Assembly: GCA_963714325.1 (NCBI GenBank)
Contig: CAVQOB010000008.1
Location: 310,001 to 374,000, forward strand
Reading direction: 5' to 3'
DNA length: 64,000 bases
From: CAVQOB01 sp963714325
GTDB lineage: Bacteria; Pseudomonadota; Alphaproteobacteria; Rhizobiales; Hyphomicrobiaceae
The translations under genes were made by a program, and so were the position numbers. Positions 16,703 through 25,940 of the stretch are shown here, one piece after another (the stretch's first letter is position 1; every line of letters begins with the position of its first letter). A model generated the notes under the pieces. It searched no databases and was not told the origin of the DNA. It saw only the letters and a program-made list of their open reading frames with translations.

Positions 16703-17188
16703 TCACGCCTTCTTGCCATTAGCAGATGCAGCTTTGCTGCCGCCGGTTGCAGCCATGCGAATCGCCGCGCGAATCCGCTGATAGGTGCCGCAACGGCAGA
16801 TATTGGTCATCGCGTCGTCGATGTCTTTGTCGGTCGGGTTCGGCTTCTTCTTCAGCAGCGCCGTCGCCGCCATGATCTGGCCGGACTGGCAATAGCCGCA
16901 CTGCGGCACGTCGAGCGCCAGCCAGGCCTTCTGAATCGGTGTCGACGCATCGGGCGAGATCCCCTCGATGGTCACGATTTTGTCGCTGGCTTTCACATCC
17001 TTCACCAGAATGCCGCATGAGCGCTGCACCTCGCCATTGATGTGCACCGAGCACGCGCCGCATTGATTGACGCCGCAGCCGTACTTCGTTCCCGTCAATC
17101 CGACCTGTTCACGGATCACCCACAAAAGCGGCGTATCACCGTCGACTTTCACATCGACGGACTTTCCATTCACATTCAGTTTGGCCAT
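16703..17188 (-). CDS. (2Fe-2S)-binding subunit of the Ior-type oxidoreductase (IorA type)
   Basis: 161 residues. Two [2Fe-2S] clusters: a plant-type ferredoxin motif (YGCGVNQCGACSVHINGE...C) near 37-60 and the alpha-helical C-terminal cluster (CGYCQSGQIM and CRCGTYQRIR). It carries electrons between the molybdenum subunit and an outside acceptor. The tail is Lys/Ala-rich. It is the first gene of the iorA-iorB-soxXYZA operon; upstream (17189-17312) I see no clear operator. Confidence 0.9.
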   Translation of the reverse strand: MAKLNVNGKSVDVKVDGDTPLLWVIREQVGLTGTKYGCGVNQCGACSVHINGEVQRSCGILVKDVKASDKIVTIEGISPDASTPIQKAWLALDVPQCGYCQSGQIMAATALLKKKPNPTDKDIDDAMTNICRCGTYQRIRAAIRMAATGGSKAASANGKKA

Positions 17189-17312
17189 GACTGTTCCTCT
17201 CGCGCGACGACGGGATTGGGTTGTTGCAGCTGAATGACTGGAAAATACAGTTAGGGCGGGAAAATCGAACCTGCAGATTCCAGACTAGCGCCCGAATGTC
17301 CAATTGCGCAAG

Positions 17313-18521
17313 TCAGCCATCGCGCATGTCCCTTGCAGAACTGCCGTGCGACTGCTGCACTGCAGCGATCTCTTTGTCGGTGCATCCAGCCTCGCGCAGC
17401 ACATCCGCCGTATCCGCGCCGAGCAACGGTGGCGGTCGATCCTTCGCGATCGCCAGCCCATCGAACAAAACCGGATGCCGTAACGTTCGCGTGATCGGGG
17501 GCTCTCCCTCGAAATTTGTCTTGAAGAACCCGACGGCGGCCAGATGCGGATCGGAGAGCAGATCTTTCGGTGTCCTGACCGGCGCGTGCGGGATGTCGAG
17601 CCGGGCAAACGTTGCCAGCCACTCGGCCGTCGTCCGTCGTGGCAATGCCTCCGCCAGCGCACCATAAAGCTTGTCGAAGTTCCGGCTCCGCTCCGTCGGG
17701 TCTTTGAACCAACTCGCCTCGGTCAGCTCGGGCCGGCCGATCTCTGTCAGCACCTTCACCCAATGCGCCGGCGTATAGGGCAACACCCCCATCCAGCCGT
17801 CCATCGTCTGGTAGGGTCGGCGGTCCCGGGCCAACGCGCGCTGATAGCCGAGCCACTCGTCCTGCCCAAACGTCGCGCCATGCAGATGTTCATTGAGATT
17901 GAATGCCGCCATCGTCTCGAACATCGGAATTTCCACATAGTCCGGCGGCACGCCGGAGCGCTCACGATGCAGCAGTGCCGCGAGCACGGCATAGGCCAAG
18001 TGCAGTCCGACGATCTTGTCGGCAATGATCGACGGCGCATAGACCGGTGTCCCGTCGCGCATCTGGAACAAGCCCGCGAATCCCGACGCCGCTTGTATCA
18101 CATCATCATAGGCCGGCTGCCCGGCATAGGGCCCATCCCGGCCGAACCCAACCGCTGCGCAATACACGATGCGCGGCGCGATGGCCCGCACAACCTCGAA
18201 ACCGAATCCGAGCTTGTCCAGAGCGTCCTGTCGCATGTTGTGGACCAGCACGTCGCCGGTCGCGATCAGTTTGCGCAGCGCCGCCTTTCCCGGCTCGCTT
18301 TTCAGATCAAGCACGACCGATCGCTTGTTGCGATTATTATTGGCGAACAATGCAGACAATCCCGGAGCGGCGACCGGCGCGATCGGCCGCATGCTGTCCC
18401 CTTCGGGGCTCTCGATCTTGATCACGTCGGCACCGAGATCGCCCAGAATTTGCGCGCCATAAGGGCCGAGAATGACCGCCGTCAAATCGATGATCCGCAG
18501 TCCATTGAGAATGGGAAGCAT
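17313..18521 (-). CDS. CaiB/BaiF family CoA-transferase
   Basis: 402 residues from ATG 18521 (MLPILNGLRIIDLTAVILGPY is the usual family start; the open frame extends to 18590). Class III CoA-transferase: the catalytic Asp lies in the conserved region near residue 165, with LGADVIKIESPEGDSMR, NNRNKRSVVLDLKS and EIPMFETMAAFNLNEHLHG as landmarks. Such enzymes move CoA between carboxylic acids. It stands alone, divergent from the secreted protein gene at 18727. Substrate unknown. Confidence 0.88.
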   Translation of the reverse strand: MLPILNGLRIIDLTAVILGPYGAQILGDLGADVIKIESPEGDSMRPIAPVAAPGLSALFANNNRNKRSVVLDLKSEPGKAALRKLIATGDVLVHNMRQDALDKLGFGFEVVRAIAPRIVYCAAVGFGRDGPYAGQPAYDDVIQAASGFAGLFQMRDGTPVYAPSIIADKIVGLHLAYAVLAALLHRERSGVPPDYVEIPMFETMAAFNLNEHLHGATFGQDEWLGYQRALARDRRPYQTMDGWMGVLPYTPAHWVKVLTEIGRPELTEASWFKDPTERSRNFDKLYGALAEALPRRTTAEWLATFARLDIPHAPVRTPKDLLSDPHLAAVGFFKTNFEGEPPITRTLRHPVLFDGLAIAKDRPPPLLGADTADVLREAGCTDKEIAAVQQSHGSSARDMRDG

Positions 18522-18726
18522 GGGGGTCCAGTTCGGTTCAGGGACGGTAAAAGAAAATAATTCGTTACGATTGACTTTTCCCAACTCCATGGGCGGTCGG
18601 CTCTGTCATTTTATGATCATCACTTGGAAGTCAACCGCCCACAAGCCTTCGAAACGCCGGTACGTCGAAGCCGATCAAAACAAGCCAAGCCAAGAGCCGC
18701 ACATTCACAAAGCAGGGAGTTACCCA

Positions 18727-19161
18727 ATGTCATACCGCACCATGAATTTCACAAACATTGCCGTCGCGACAGCCATTATCCTCGCCTCCGCGCTGGCAGC
18801 CAACGTTGCCAACGCCAAGCCGGGTGGCATCGGCGGCGGCGGCTTCAAGGCCGGTTCGGCCTTCAAGCCTTCGGTCAAGCCGATCAGTTTCCCCAAGGGA
18901 CCCATCAAGACGTTGCCGTCAAAGCCATTCCCAATCGGGCCCATCAAGCCCGGCGCAGGTTGCAAGGTCCCAGGCGCTTGCGGCGGGCCAGGCCCGAAGC
19001 CAGGCTCAGGTGGCGGTCATGGTCACGGCAAATATTGGGTCCTGGGCGGTGTCACCATCCTCGCCGCCAGCTACGAAGGTTGCGGCTACGAATACTACAA
19101 ATGGAAATCGACCGGCAGCAGCTACTGGCGCACCCAGTATGAAGAATGCCGCGGCTGGTAA
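18727..19161 (+). CDS. Small secreted Gly/Pro-rich protein, unknown function
   Basis: 144 residues. The ATG at 18727 is chosen because GGGAG lies seven bases upstream and a signal peptide follows (AVATAIILASALAANVANA). The mature protein is Gly-, Pro- and Lys-rich (KPGGIGGGGFKAG, PIGPIKPGAG, GPGPKPGSGGGHGHG) and ends with a Cys-containing aromatic domain (YEGCGYEYYKWKSTGSSYW...EECRGW). No family function is known. A strong terminator follows at 19238. Confidence 0.7.
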   Translation: MSYRTMNFTNIAVATAIILASALAANVANAKPGGIGGGGFKAGSAFKPSVKPISFPKGPIKTLPSKPFPIGPIKPGAGCKVPGACGGPGPKPGSGGGHGHGKYWVLGGVTILAASYEGCGYEYYKWKSTGSSYWRTQYEECRGW

Positions 19162-19237
19162 CGGCGTGATCTGAGATCCGGAGTCCCCGCCCGGAACGGC
19201 CGCTGCGCCCTTCCCCTCCCCCAAAGCAGCGGTCGAT

Positions 19238-19286
19238 GCGCAGTCTCCGATCGGTTCCCCTCCGATCCCGAGACTGCGCTTCTTTG
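19238..19286 (+). terminator. Rho-independent terminator
   Basis: Ten-base perfect arms GCGCAGTCTC (19238-19247) and GAGACTGCGC (19270-19279) followed by TTCTTTG. It ends the secreted-protein transcript just before the convergent ridA gene. Confidence 0.8.
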
Positions 19287-19300
19287 TTGGCGCCAATCGG

Positions 19301-19693
19301 TCAGGCAGCTGCGACAGCTTCGATTTCAAGCAAATGACGCTCGTCCAGCATGTCGGCAATCACCACTGTCAGCCCGATGATGCGACCGGCGAGTATTTCC
19401 TCGCGGATCTCTCGGTGGAGCGAGCCGAAGCGCCGATCCGCAAGGTACACGGTGATCTTCAGCAGATTGTCGAGCCCCATATTGGCGGCGCGCAACTGCG
19501 CCTGCAGATTGGCCCATGCCTGCCGCGCCTGTGACTTGAAGTCGACCGGCACGTCGCCCGCTGATGTGACAGGCGTCTGCGCTGATATCAGCAGCAAGCG
19601 CGTAGCTCCCACCACCTCCATCGCCTCGCAATACTGGCTGATCGGTGGTGGCGCATCGTTGGCAATAATCGGCGTCTTCTTCATCAAGCTCAT
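19301..19693 (-). CDS. RidA/YjgF family protein (enamine/imine deaminase)
   Basis: 130 residues from ATG 19693. RidA fold landmarks: LLLISAQTPVTSAGDVPVDFKSQARQAWANLQAQL, NLLKITVYLADRR and the C-terminal LLEIEAVAAA. Active members hydrolyse reactive enamines or imines released by PLP enzymes. It lies 13 bases after a PLP aminotransferase, which fits damage control of that enzyme's products. The catalytic Arg of true RidA (usually in the IEAxAV..R region near the end) is not visible, so it may belong to an Rid2-7 subgroup. Confidence 0.82.
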   Translation of the reverse strand: MSLMKKTPIIANDAPPPISQYCEAMEVVGATRLLLISAQTPVTSAGDVPVDFKSQARQAWANLQAQLRAANMGLDNLLKITVYLADRRFGSLHREIREEILAGRIIGLTVVIADMLDERHLLEIEAVAAA

Positions 19694-19706
19694 CAAACAT
19701 CAACTT

Positions 19707-20819
19707 TCAAGTGGCGGACTGCGCGGTGGCAAGCGCCTGAGGCAGCGCCTCCGCAAGGATATCGAGATCGCGATCCGTCCCCGCTGAAACGCGGATACAG
19801 CGGTCGAGCGGCGCCACGCCAGGCATCCTGACGAAAACGTCCCTCGCGATCAGTTCTTTCACCACGGCGCGGGCGTAAGCACCGTCGCGTCCGCAATCCA
19901 TGGTCACAAAGTTCGTTGCCGATGGCAACGCCAACAGACCATTCTCGCGACTGATCGCGCCAATGCGAAGACGCGCCTTCGCAACATTCGCCACCACCCC
20001 AGCCAGATAAGCCTTGTCGGCCAGCGCCGCGAGCGCCCCCGCTTGCGCAATCCGATTGACCGAGAAATGGTTGCGGATCTTGTCGAAACTCTTGACTACA
20101 CCGGCTTCTCCGATCACGTACGCGATCCGCGCGCCGGCCATCCCATAAGCCTTCGAGAACGTCCGATACCGCAGCACGTTCGGCCGCGACACGTCCATCG
20201 GCGGCAGCGTCCCCGCCGGCGCAAACTCTGAGTAGGCTTCGTCCAGCACCAGCACGACATCGCCAGGCAGCCCGTCCATCAACGCCTGCACATCGCGCGA
20301 CGGCCACCACGATCCCATCGGATTATCCGGGTTGGCGAAATAAACGAGCTTCGGCTTGTGCGTCAGACCAGCATCGATCAGCGACGGTGGATGCTCGTGG
20401 TCATTCACATATGGCACCGTGACCAACCGCCCACCAAATCCAGCGACATGAAAATTGAAGGTCGGATAGGCCCCATGCGACGTGACCACGGTATCGCCGG
20501 GTTCGGTGAATAAGCGCACGGTGTAGCCAAACAGACTGTCGATGCCCTCGGCGACGGCAATGTTTTCCGGTTGCACACCGAGTTCAGCGGCAAGCGCCAC
20601 CTTCAAATCATAATTCTCAGGATCGCCATACATCCAGCTTTCCGCAGCGGCCTTCGTCATTGCCGCAATCGCTTTAGGCGAGGGCCCAAACACGCTCTCA
20701 TTGGCGCCGATCCGTGCGCGGAACGCCTTGCCACGCTCCCGCTCCTGCGCCTCGGGGCCGACAAAAGGGACAGTCGATGGCAGTGGACCGGCGAGGGCGG
20801 TATAGCGAGGTTGGGTCAT
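19707..20819 (-). CDS. PLP-dependent aminotransferase, class I/II (histidinol-phosphate aminotransferase-like)
   Basis: 370 residues. PLP fold-type I: ANPDNPMGSWW (cofactor Asn), DEAYSEF (Asp/Tyr pair) and the Schiff-base lysine in FRTFSKAYGMAGARIAYVIG. The sequence resembles HisC-type enzymes, but a dedicated hisC in the biosynthetic cluster cannot be excluded, so the substrate is left open. Followed by ridA (13 bases) and preceded by mtnP (72 bases), probably one transcript. A role with MTA salvage is possible (transamination of the keto acid that yields methionine), by inference only. Confidence 0.82.
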   Translation of the reverse strand: MTQPRYTALAGPLPSTVPFVGPEAQERERGKAFRARIGANESVFGPSPKAIAAMTKAAAESWMYGDPENYDLKVALAAELGVQPENIAVAEGIDSLFGYTVRLFTEPGDTVVTSHGAYPTFNFHVAGFGGRLVTVPYVNDHEHPPSLIDAGLTHKPKLVYFANPDNPMGSWWPSRDVQALMDGLPGDVVLVLDEAYSEFAPAGTLPPMDVSRPNVLRYRTFSKAYGMAGARIAYVIGEAGVVKSFDKIRNHFSVNRIAQAGALAALADKAYLAGVVANVAKARLRIGAISRENGLLALPSATNFVTMDCGRDGAYARAVVKELIARDVFVRMPGVAPLDRCIRVSAGTDRDLDILAEALPQALATAQSAT

Positions 20820-20891
20820 GGAACACGGTCCAAATACGCAGTCGGCGCTGGTGCTGCCCGCCGCAATGGCAGGTCACTTTTCATACCACCA

Positions 20892-21773
20892 TCAGGCCAG
20901 CTTGCCGAGCACCCGCGCCAAAATCGCCGCGCACTTGGTCACCAATGCCGGATCACGGTTGTCCGGTGCCGTGATCAGCGCGGTATCAAGCGCCCGATCC
21001 GAGCCCCACGGACACGGCGGATGCTCCTTGGGGAAGTCCAGCGCCAGCCGCGCAACCAACCGCTGCGCCTTGCCCGAGTTCTCCGTCATGACGCGAATAA
21101 TCTGCAGAATATCCACCTCTCGATGATCGCTGTGCCAGCAATCGAAATCGGTCACCATCGCCACCGTCGCATAGGTCATCTCCGCTTCGCGCGCGAGCTT
21201 TGCCTCCGGCATGTTGGTCATTCCGATGACATCGCAGCCCCAGGAGCGGTAGAGGTTGCTTTCCGCGCGCGTCGAGAACTGCGGCCCTTCCATGACGAGG
21301 TAGGTGCCGCCTTTGCTATGGGCGATGCCCTCCATCTTGGCCGCTACCCCGAGTGCATCGACGAGCAGCGGCGACACGGGATCAGCTACTGAGACGTGCC
21401 CAACCAGTCCCGGTCCGAAGAACGATTTCTCTCGCGCGAATGTCCGGTCAATGAATTGGTCAACGAGCACGAAATGGCCCGGTGGATACTGTTCTTTCAG
21501 AGACCCGCACGCCGAGACCGAGACGAGGTCCGTCACGCCCGCCCGCTTCAGCGCATCGATGTTGGCGCGATAATTGATATCTGATGGCGGGATGCGATGG
21601 CCGCGGGCATGCCTCGGGAGGAAACGCAGCGGCAAGCCGTGTAGCTCAGCGAATAAGATCTCGTCCGACGGCTCCCCCCAAGGCGAGGCAATTTTGCGCC
21701 ACTGCGGATTTTCAAGACCGGGAAGGTCATAGAGACCTGAGCCGCCAATAACGCCAAGTACGGATTGTGCCAC
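20892..21773 (-). CDS. mtnP: S-methyl-5'-thioadenosine phosphorylase
   Basis: 293 residues from GTG 21773 (the open frame extends to 21914, but this extra 47 residues overlap the petC terminator and lack family similarity). Phosphorolysis of MTA to adenine and methylthioribose 1-phosphate. Landmarks: LGVIGGSGLYDLPGL, LPRHARGHRIPPSDINYRANIDALK, SACGSLKEQYPPGHFVLVDQFIDRT, and GGTYLVMEGPQFSTRAES (phosphate/MTA site). It sits downstream of the bc1 operon as in many alphaproteobacteria, but a terminator separates the two. Confidence 0.93.
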   Translation of the reverse strand: MAQSVLGVIGGSGLYDLPGLENPQWRKIASPWGEPSDEILFAELHGLPLRFLPRHARGHRIPPSDINYRANIDALKRAGVTDLVSVSACGSLKEQYPPGHFVLVDQFIDRTFAREKSFFGPGLVGHVSVADPVSPLLVDALGVAAKMEGIAHSKGGTYLVMEGPQFSTRAESNLYRSWGCDVIGMTNMPEAKLAREAEMTYATVAMVTDFDCWHSDHREVDILQIIRVMTENSGKAQRLVARLALDFPKEHPPCPWGSDRALDTALITAPDNRDPALVTKCAAILARVLGKLA

Positions 21774-21830
21774 GGTTGGTTGTCCAAAGGTTCGATCCAG
21801 GAAGTCGTGCCAAACTACAAGCCACAGGCC

Positions 21831-21861
21831 AAAAGAAAAGGCCCCGGCGACTGCCGAGGCC
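21831..21861 (-). terminator. Rho-independent terminator after petC
   Basis: Read on minus: GGCCTCGGC, short loop, GCCGGGGCC (arms at 21853-21861 and 21840-21848) followed by TTTTCTTTT (21831-21839). It closes the petABC transcript 32 bases past the petC stop. Confidence 0.85.
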
Positions 21862-21892
21862 TCAAGACGCTGCCATCGTGGTGCGAGACCAA

Positions 21893-22768
21893 TTAGTGTG
21901 GAACCTTCGTCCACGTCCGCCGCTTGGCCAGATATAGCAGGATCGTGGTGATCAGCAGGTACAGCATGACCAGCATCCCCATCCGCTTTCGCTCTTCAAG
22001 CTTCGGATCAGCGGCCCAAGCCAGAAACGCGGCTGTATCCCGAGCGTAGTTCACGACCGTCGCCGGTGTTCCGTCGGTATACTTGACTTGCCCGTCCACT
22101 AACGGGGCCGTCATCGCGATCTGCTGCCCGGGGAAGTACTTATTGTAGTGCATCCCAAGCTCCAGCTTCATGCTGGCGGGTGCCTTCTCGTAGCCGGTGA
22201 GCAATGCGTAGATATAATCGGGACCCGCCTCCTGATAGCCGTTGGCAACGTCCTTCACCATGGCGAAGGGGACAGCGAGGAAGTGGCGGTCAACTTCAAT
22301 CCCACGCGCCTTGGCCATCAGCGAGAGGTCTGGCGGTAGCGCGCCGTTGTTGGCCGCCCGCGCTTCGGCATCGTTCGAGAACGGCGTCGGGATAGCATCC
22401 GATAGCCGAGCCGGCCGCTTGAACATCTTGCCCTGATCGTTTGGTCCATCAACGATCTGATAGGTCGCCGCCAGCGACTTCGTACCGTCGTCGGGAAACT
22501 CCGGCCCGCCCTTTTCAGAGAGATTGCGGAACGAAAGACGCTTGAGGCCGTGGCAGGACGAGCAGACTTCCTTGTAGACAAGGAATCCGCGCTGCAGTTG
22601 CGCATTATCGAAGTAGCCGCGAAATCCGCCGAACGTCCAGTTCTGCGGTTCGATCTTCGGTCCAGCTTCTCCAGCAGCTTGCGCAGCGCCAAGCCCGAGC
22701 GTCATCGCCAGGGCCAAGCCACCAAGAGCCAAGCCACCTAGGCGTTTTGTAACGAGAGAGATCGTCAT
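21893..22768 (-). CDS. petC: Cytochrome c1 of the bc1 complex
   Basis: 291 residues from ATG 22768. Signal peptide (LGGLALGGLALAMTLGLGAAQA), one haem c site Cys69-Ser-Ser-Cys72-His73, and a C-terminal membrane anchor (MGMLVMLYLLITTILLYLA) followed by a basic end. It takes electrons from the Rieske protein and hands them to soluble or membrane cytochrome c. Third gene of petABC; 20 bases after petB. Confidence 0.95.
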   Translation of the reverse strand: MTISLVTKRLGGLALGGLALAMTLGLGAAQAAGEAGPKIEPQNWTFGGFRGYFDNAQLQRGFLVYKEVCSSCHGLKRLSFRNLSEKGGPEFPDDGTKSLAATYQIVDGPNDQGKMFKRPARLSDAIPTPFSNDAEARAANNGALPPDLSLMAKARGIEVDRHFLAVPFAMVKDVANGYQEAGPDYIYALLTGYEKAPASMKLELGMHYNKYFPGQQIAMTAPLVDGQVKYTDGTPATVVNYARDTAAFLAWAADPKLEERKRMGMLVMLYLLITTILLYLAKRRTWTKVPH

Positions 22769-22788
22769 CGGTTTATGGTCCTCATCCC

Positions 22789-24060
22789 TCAACGTTTTTC
22801 TGAAGCAGCGGTCGCGCCCTGCGGCAGCGGTTGACCGCCCTTGCCGAGCACGGCATCTGCGATGCTTTTCGGCAGCGTCTTCGGTGTCTCGATGATCCCG
22901 ACCAACGGCATGATGATCAGGAAGAAGGTGAAATAGTACAGCGTAAAAACGCGTGCCCAGAACACATAGTTCCCTTCAGCCGGCTTCCCGCCGAGATACC
23001 CAAGCGCAATGACTGTGATGAACAACAGCGCCAGGAACCACTTGAACAGTGGCCGGTATTTCGCCGAGCGAACGCGGCTCGTGTCGAGCCAAGGGATGAA
23101 CACAAGGATCAGGATCGAAGCAAACATCGCTAAAACGCCACCGAGCTTCGACGGGATCGCGCGCAGGATCGCGTAGAACGGCAAAAAGTACCATTCCGGA
23201 ACAATGTGCGGCGGCGTCGAAAGCGGGTTCGCCTCGATGTAGTTGTCGGCATGCCCGAGGTAATCAGGTGCAAAGAACACGAACCATGCGAACAGCATGA
23301 CGAATGCCGACAGCGCGAAGGCGTCCTTCATCACTGCGAACGGCAACATCGGCACACTATCGGACTTGGTCTTGATGTCGATGCCCGTCGGATTGTTCTG
23401 GCCAACCACATGCAGCGCCCAGATGTGCAGCACGATCACGCCTGTCAGAACGAACGGCAGCAGATAGTGCAGTGCAAAAAACCGGTTCAGCGTCGCGCCG
23501 GAAACCGAATACCCGCCCCACAGCCACTTGACGATCGGATCGCCGACCAACGGAAGCGCCGAGAATAGATTGGTAATGACCGTCACGCCCCAGAAGCTCA
23601 TCTGGCCCCACGGCAGCGTATAGCCCATGAACCCGGTTGCCATCATCAACAGGAAGATGATGACGCCGAGGATCCACAAGATTTCGCGTGGACCCTTATA
23701 GGAGCCGTAGTACATCCCGCGCGCGATATGGAGGTAGACGGCGAGGAAGAACATCGACGCGCCGACCGCGTGCATGTTGCGCAGCAGCCAACCATAATTC
23801 ACGTCACGGCGGATGTGCTCGACCGAGTCGAACGCCATCTTGTCGCTCGGGATGTAGTGCATCGCCAGCACAATCCCCGTCAGGATCTGCACGACGAGGA
23901 AAAACATCAGGATCCCGCCGAACGTCCACATGTAGTTGAGGTTGCGCGGTGTCGGGAAATCGACGAATTGGCCGTGCATCATGCGTGGCAGCGGCAGCCG
24001 CTCATCCAGCCACTTGGCGCCGCGCGAAGTTGGATTGAAAGTTGAGTCGTGATTGGACAT
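22789..24060 (-). CDS. petB: Cytochrome b of the bc1 complex
   Basis: 423 residues with eight or more membrane helices. Haem and quinone site motifs are clear: GWLLRNMHAVGASMFFLAVYLHI (helix B His pair), TGFMGYTLPWGQMSFWG (Qo-site cd1 region), FALHYLLPFVLTGVIVLHIWALH (helix D His pair) and the PEWYFLPFYAILR loop (PEWY, Qo site). It oxidises ubiquinol and pumps protons by the Q cycle. It lies 11 bases after petA and 20 before petC. Confidence 0.97.
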   Translation of the reverse strand: MSNHDSTFNPTSRGAKWLDERLPLPRMMHGQFVDFPTPRNLNYMWTFGGILMFFLVVQILTGIVLAMHYIPSDKMAFDSVEHIRRDVNYGWLLRNMHAVGASMFFLAVYLHIARGMYYGSYKGPREILWILGVIIFLLMMATGFMGYTLPWGQMSFWGVTVITNLFSALPLVGDPIVKWLWGGYSVSGATLNRFFALHYLLPFVLTGVIVLHIWALHVVGQNNPTGIDIKTKSDSVPMLPFAVMKDAFALSAFVMLFAWFVFFAPDYLGHADNYIEANPLSTPPHIVPEWYFLPFYAILRAIPSKLGGVLAMFASILILVFIPWLDTSRVRSAKYRPLFKWFLALLFITVIALGYLGGKPAEGNYVFWARVFTLYYFTFFLIIMPLVGIIETPKTLPKSIADAVLGKGGQPLPQGATAASEKR

Positions 24061-24071
24061 GGCTCAGGTCC

Positions 24072-24617
24072 TCAGCCGATCTTGATCTTGGTGTCGGACA
24101 CGAACTCGTAGGGCGGAACCTCGAGGTTTTTTGGCGCCGGACCTTTGCGAATGCGCCCTGACGTATCGTAGTGAGAACCGTGACACGGGCAGAACCAGCC
24201 GCCGAAGTCGCCCCTGGCGTCGGCGAGCGATTGCCCCTTGGGAATGCAACCCAAGTGCGTGCAGATTCCAACCAGAACCAGCCAGTTTTCCTTGCCCTTC
24301 TTGACACGAACGCCTTCGGAGGACTGGTTGCGGTCCGGCAATTCCCCAATTGGTGCCTGCGCCGCCTTGGCAATCTCGTCCTTGGTCCGGTTCCGGATGA
24401 ACACCGGCTTGCCGCGCCACATCACCGTGATGGCCTGGCCTTCCTTGACCGGGCCTACATCGACCTCGGTCGACGCCAGCGCCTGCGTCGAAGCGTCCGG
24501 GTTCATCTGCTGAATGAACGGCCAGAGCGACAGTGCCGCTCCCGTCCCGGCAAAGCCAAGCGCTGCGACCGTCAAAAAGTCGCGGCGGGTATGTCCATCG
24601 TTCGCTTCAGACGCCAA
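24072..24617 (-). CDS. petA: Rieske iron-sulfur subunit of the bc1 complex
   Basis: 181 residues from a TTG at 24617, preceded by GGGAGG with five-base spacing; the longer open frame (to 24965) has no family similarity upstream. Twin-arginine-type N-terminus (HTRRDFLTVAALGFAGTGAALSLWPF) anchors the protein. The [2Fe-2S] ligands are in CTHLGCIP and CPCHGSHYD, each giving one Cys and one His, with the disulfide cysteines between. First gene of petABC. Confidence 0.94.
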   Translation of the reverse strand: MASEANDGHTRRDFLTVAALGFAGTGAALSLWPFIQQMNPDASTQALASTEVDVGPVKEGQAITVMWRGKPVFIRNRTKDEIAKAAQAPIGELPDRNQSSEGVRVKKGKENWLVLVGICTHLGCIPKGQSLADARGDFGGWFCPCHGSHYDTSGRIRKGPAPKNLEVPPYEFVSDTKIKIG

Positions 24618-24952
24618 GTCGGCCTCCCTCAAAATCCAGCCTGCGCCACACAATTGAAAGCGGTCGCAAGTATTCCACATCATCGGTCGACCACACATCG
24701 CAGGCAATGTCCTGCCTGCATACGGATGTAACGACCAGGGAGCCATTGGATCAAACGCGGGTCTTCGAACCAGACCGCAACGAACTCTACTTCTGACCAT
24801 AGAGTGACCGTGCCCTCCCCCGGACACGGCGTTTTGACGCGCGATCTTTTCGCACTGTTTCCCGGGCTTCACAAGCGCAACAGGCGGGTTCCCAAGCCCG
24901 ACCCTTTGGGGCAATTTGGCGCATGCAGAACCACGCCGCTTCCGGGAAACCC

Positions 24953-25432
24953 ATGCGCCTGGCATTGTACCAGCCCGACATTCCTCAAAACGCGGGCACG
25001 ATACTGCGAACGGCAGCCTGTCTCAGCGTTCCCGTCGATATCATCGGCCCCGCTGGTTTCGATATGACGGATCGGGCGCTACGTCGGGCCGGCCTCGACT
25101 ACCTGGAGCATGCAGCCGTTGCCCGTCACGAGGACTGGGAAGCGTTCTTGGCGACCACGCGAGCTGCGAACCGGCGCATAGCGCTCCTCACGACCCACGC
25201 AACGACATCGTACCTTGATCATACCTTCGGAACCGCTGACGTGATCCTACTCGGTCGTGAAAGTGCCGGCGTACCCGCGCACGTTCACGCCGCAGCAGAC
25301 GTCCGTCTCTGCATCCCGATCCGCCCTGGGCTGCGCTCCTTGAACATCGCCGTTGCCGCCGCCATGGTCCTTGGCGAGGCCCAACGCCAACGAGCGCTGG
25401 TAGCCTTCCATCCACTGCATTCATCATCATGA
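24953..25432 (+). CDS. trmL: tRNA (cytidine(34)-2'-O)-methyltransferase TrmL
   Basis: 159 residues from ATG 24953 (MRLALYQPDIPQNAGTILR is the family start). SPOUT methyltransferase with trefoil knot motifs: NAGTILRTAACL, VILLGRESAGVP and LCIPIRPGLRSLNIAVAAAMVLGEA. It 2'-O-methylates the wobble base of some leucine tRNAs using SAM. Divergent from petA, with the shared upstream region at 24618-24952. Confidence 0.93.
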   Translation: MRLALYQPDIPQNAGTILRTAACLSVPVDIIGPAGFDMTDRALRRAGLDYLEHAAVARHEDWEAFLATTRAANRRIALLTTHATTSYLDHTFGTADVILLGRESAGVPAHVHAAADVRLCIPIRPGLRSLNIAVAAAMVLGEAQRQRALVAFHPLHSSS

Positions 25433-25568
25433 ACACAATTCCAAGGCGCTGGGCCGTTACTGGTCAATCATAATTGCGGCTAGCCCTCGGTAGACTTAGG
25501 CGCTACATGCTCTCAACAGTGTTGCCCATGCCTTGGGCCGTTTCTGCGCAGAATAAGGATACCTAGTA

Positions 25569-25835
25569 ATGAGTAACGACCCAAGATTGATGGCAGCAAA
25601 ACGCCGCGTCGAAGCACTGAAGGGCTTTTATATTCATCTTGTCGTTTTCTGCGTTGTGATGCTCGGCCTTGTCAGCCTCAATATCCTCGTGAAATCAGAT
25701 TGGTGGGTTCAATGGCCGCTGTTCGGATGGGGCGTCGGCCTTATCGCTCATGCAGTCACCGTTTTCCTTCCCGTGCGGCTGTTCGGCAGCAATTGGGAGA
25801 AGCGCAAGATCGAACAATTGATTCGCAAGCCCTGA
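25569..25835 (+). CDS. 2TM domain small membrane protein
   Basis: 88 residues with AAGGAT upstream of the ATG. Two hydrophobic helices (IHLVVFCVVMLGLVSLNILV and WPLFGWGVGLIAHAVTVF) separated by the DWWVQWP turn, with basic ends (RLMAAKRRVEALKGF and SNWEKRKIEQLI). This matches the bacterial 2TM domain family, found alone or fused to histidine kinases; role unknown. Confidence 0.78.
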   Translation: MSNDPRLMAAKRRVEALKGFYIHLVVFCVVMLGLVSLNILVKSDWWVQWPLFGWGVGLIAHAVTVFLPVRLFGSNWEKRKIEQLIRKP

Positions 25836-25940
25836 TCGGCCTTGGGGCGGCGCCTCAGAATTGGACATGCCGACGAGGAGCCGCTGCCGGATTGCAGCGC
25901 CAGGAAATGCAAAAGATTAAATCAAATCAAAGCGTAAGGT

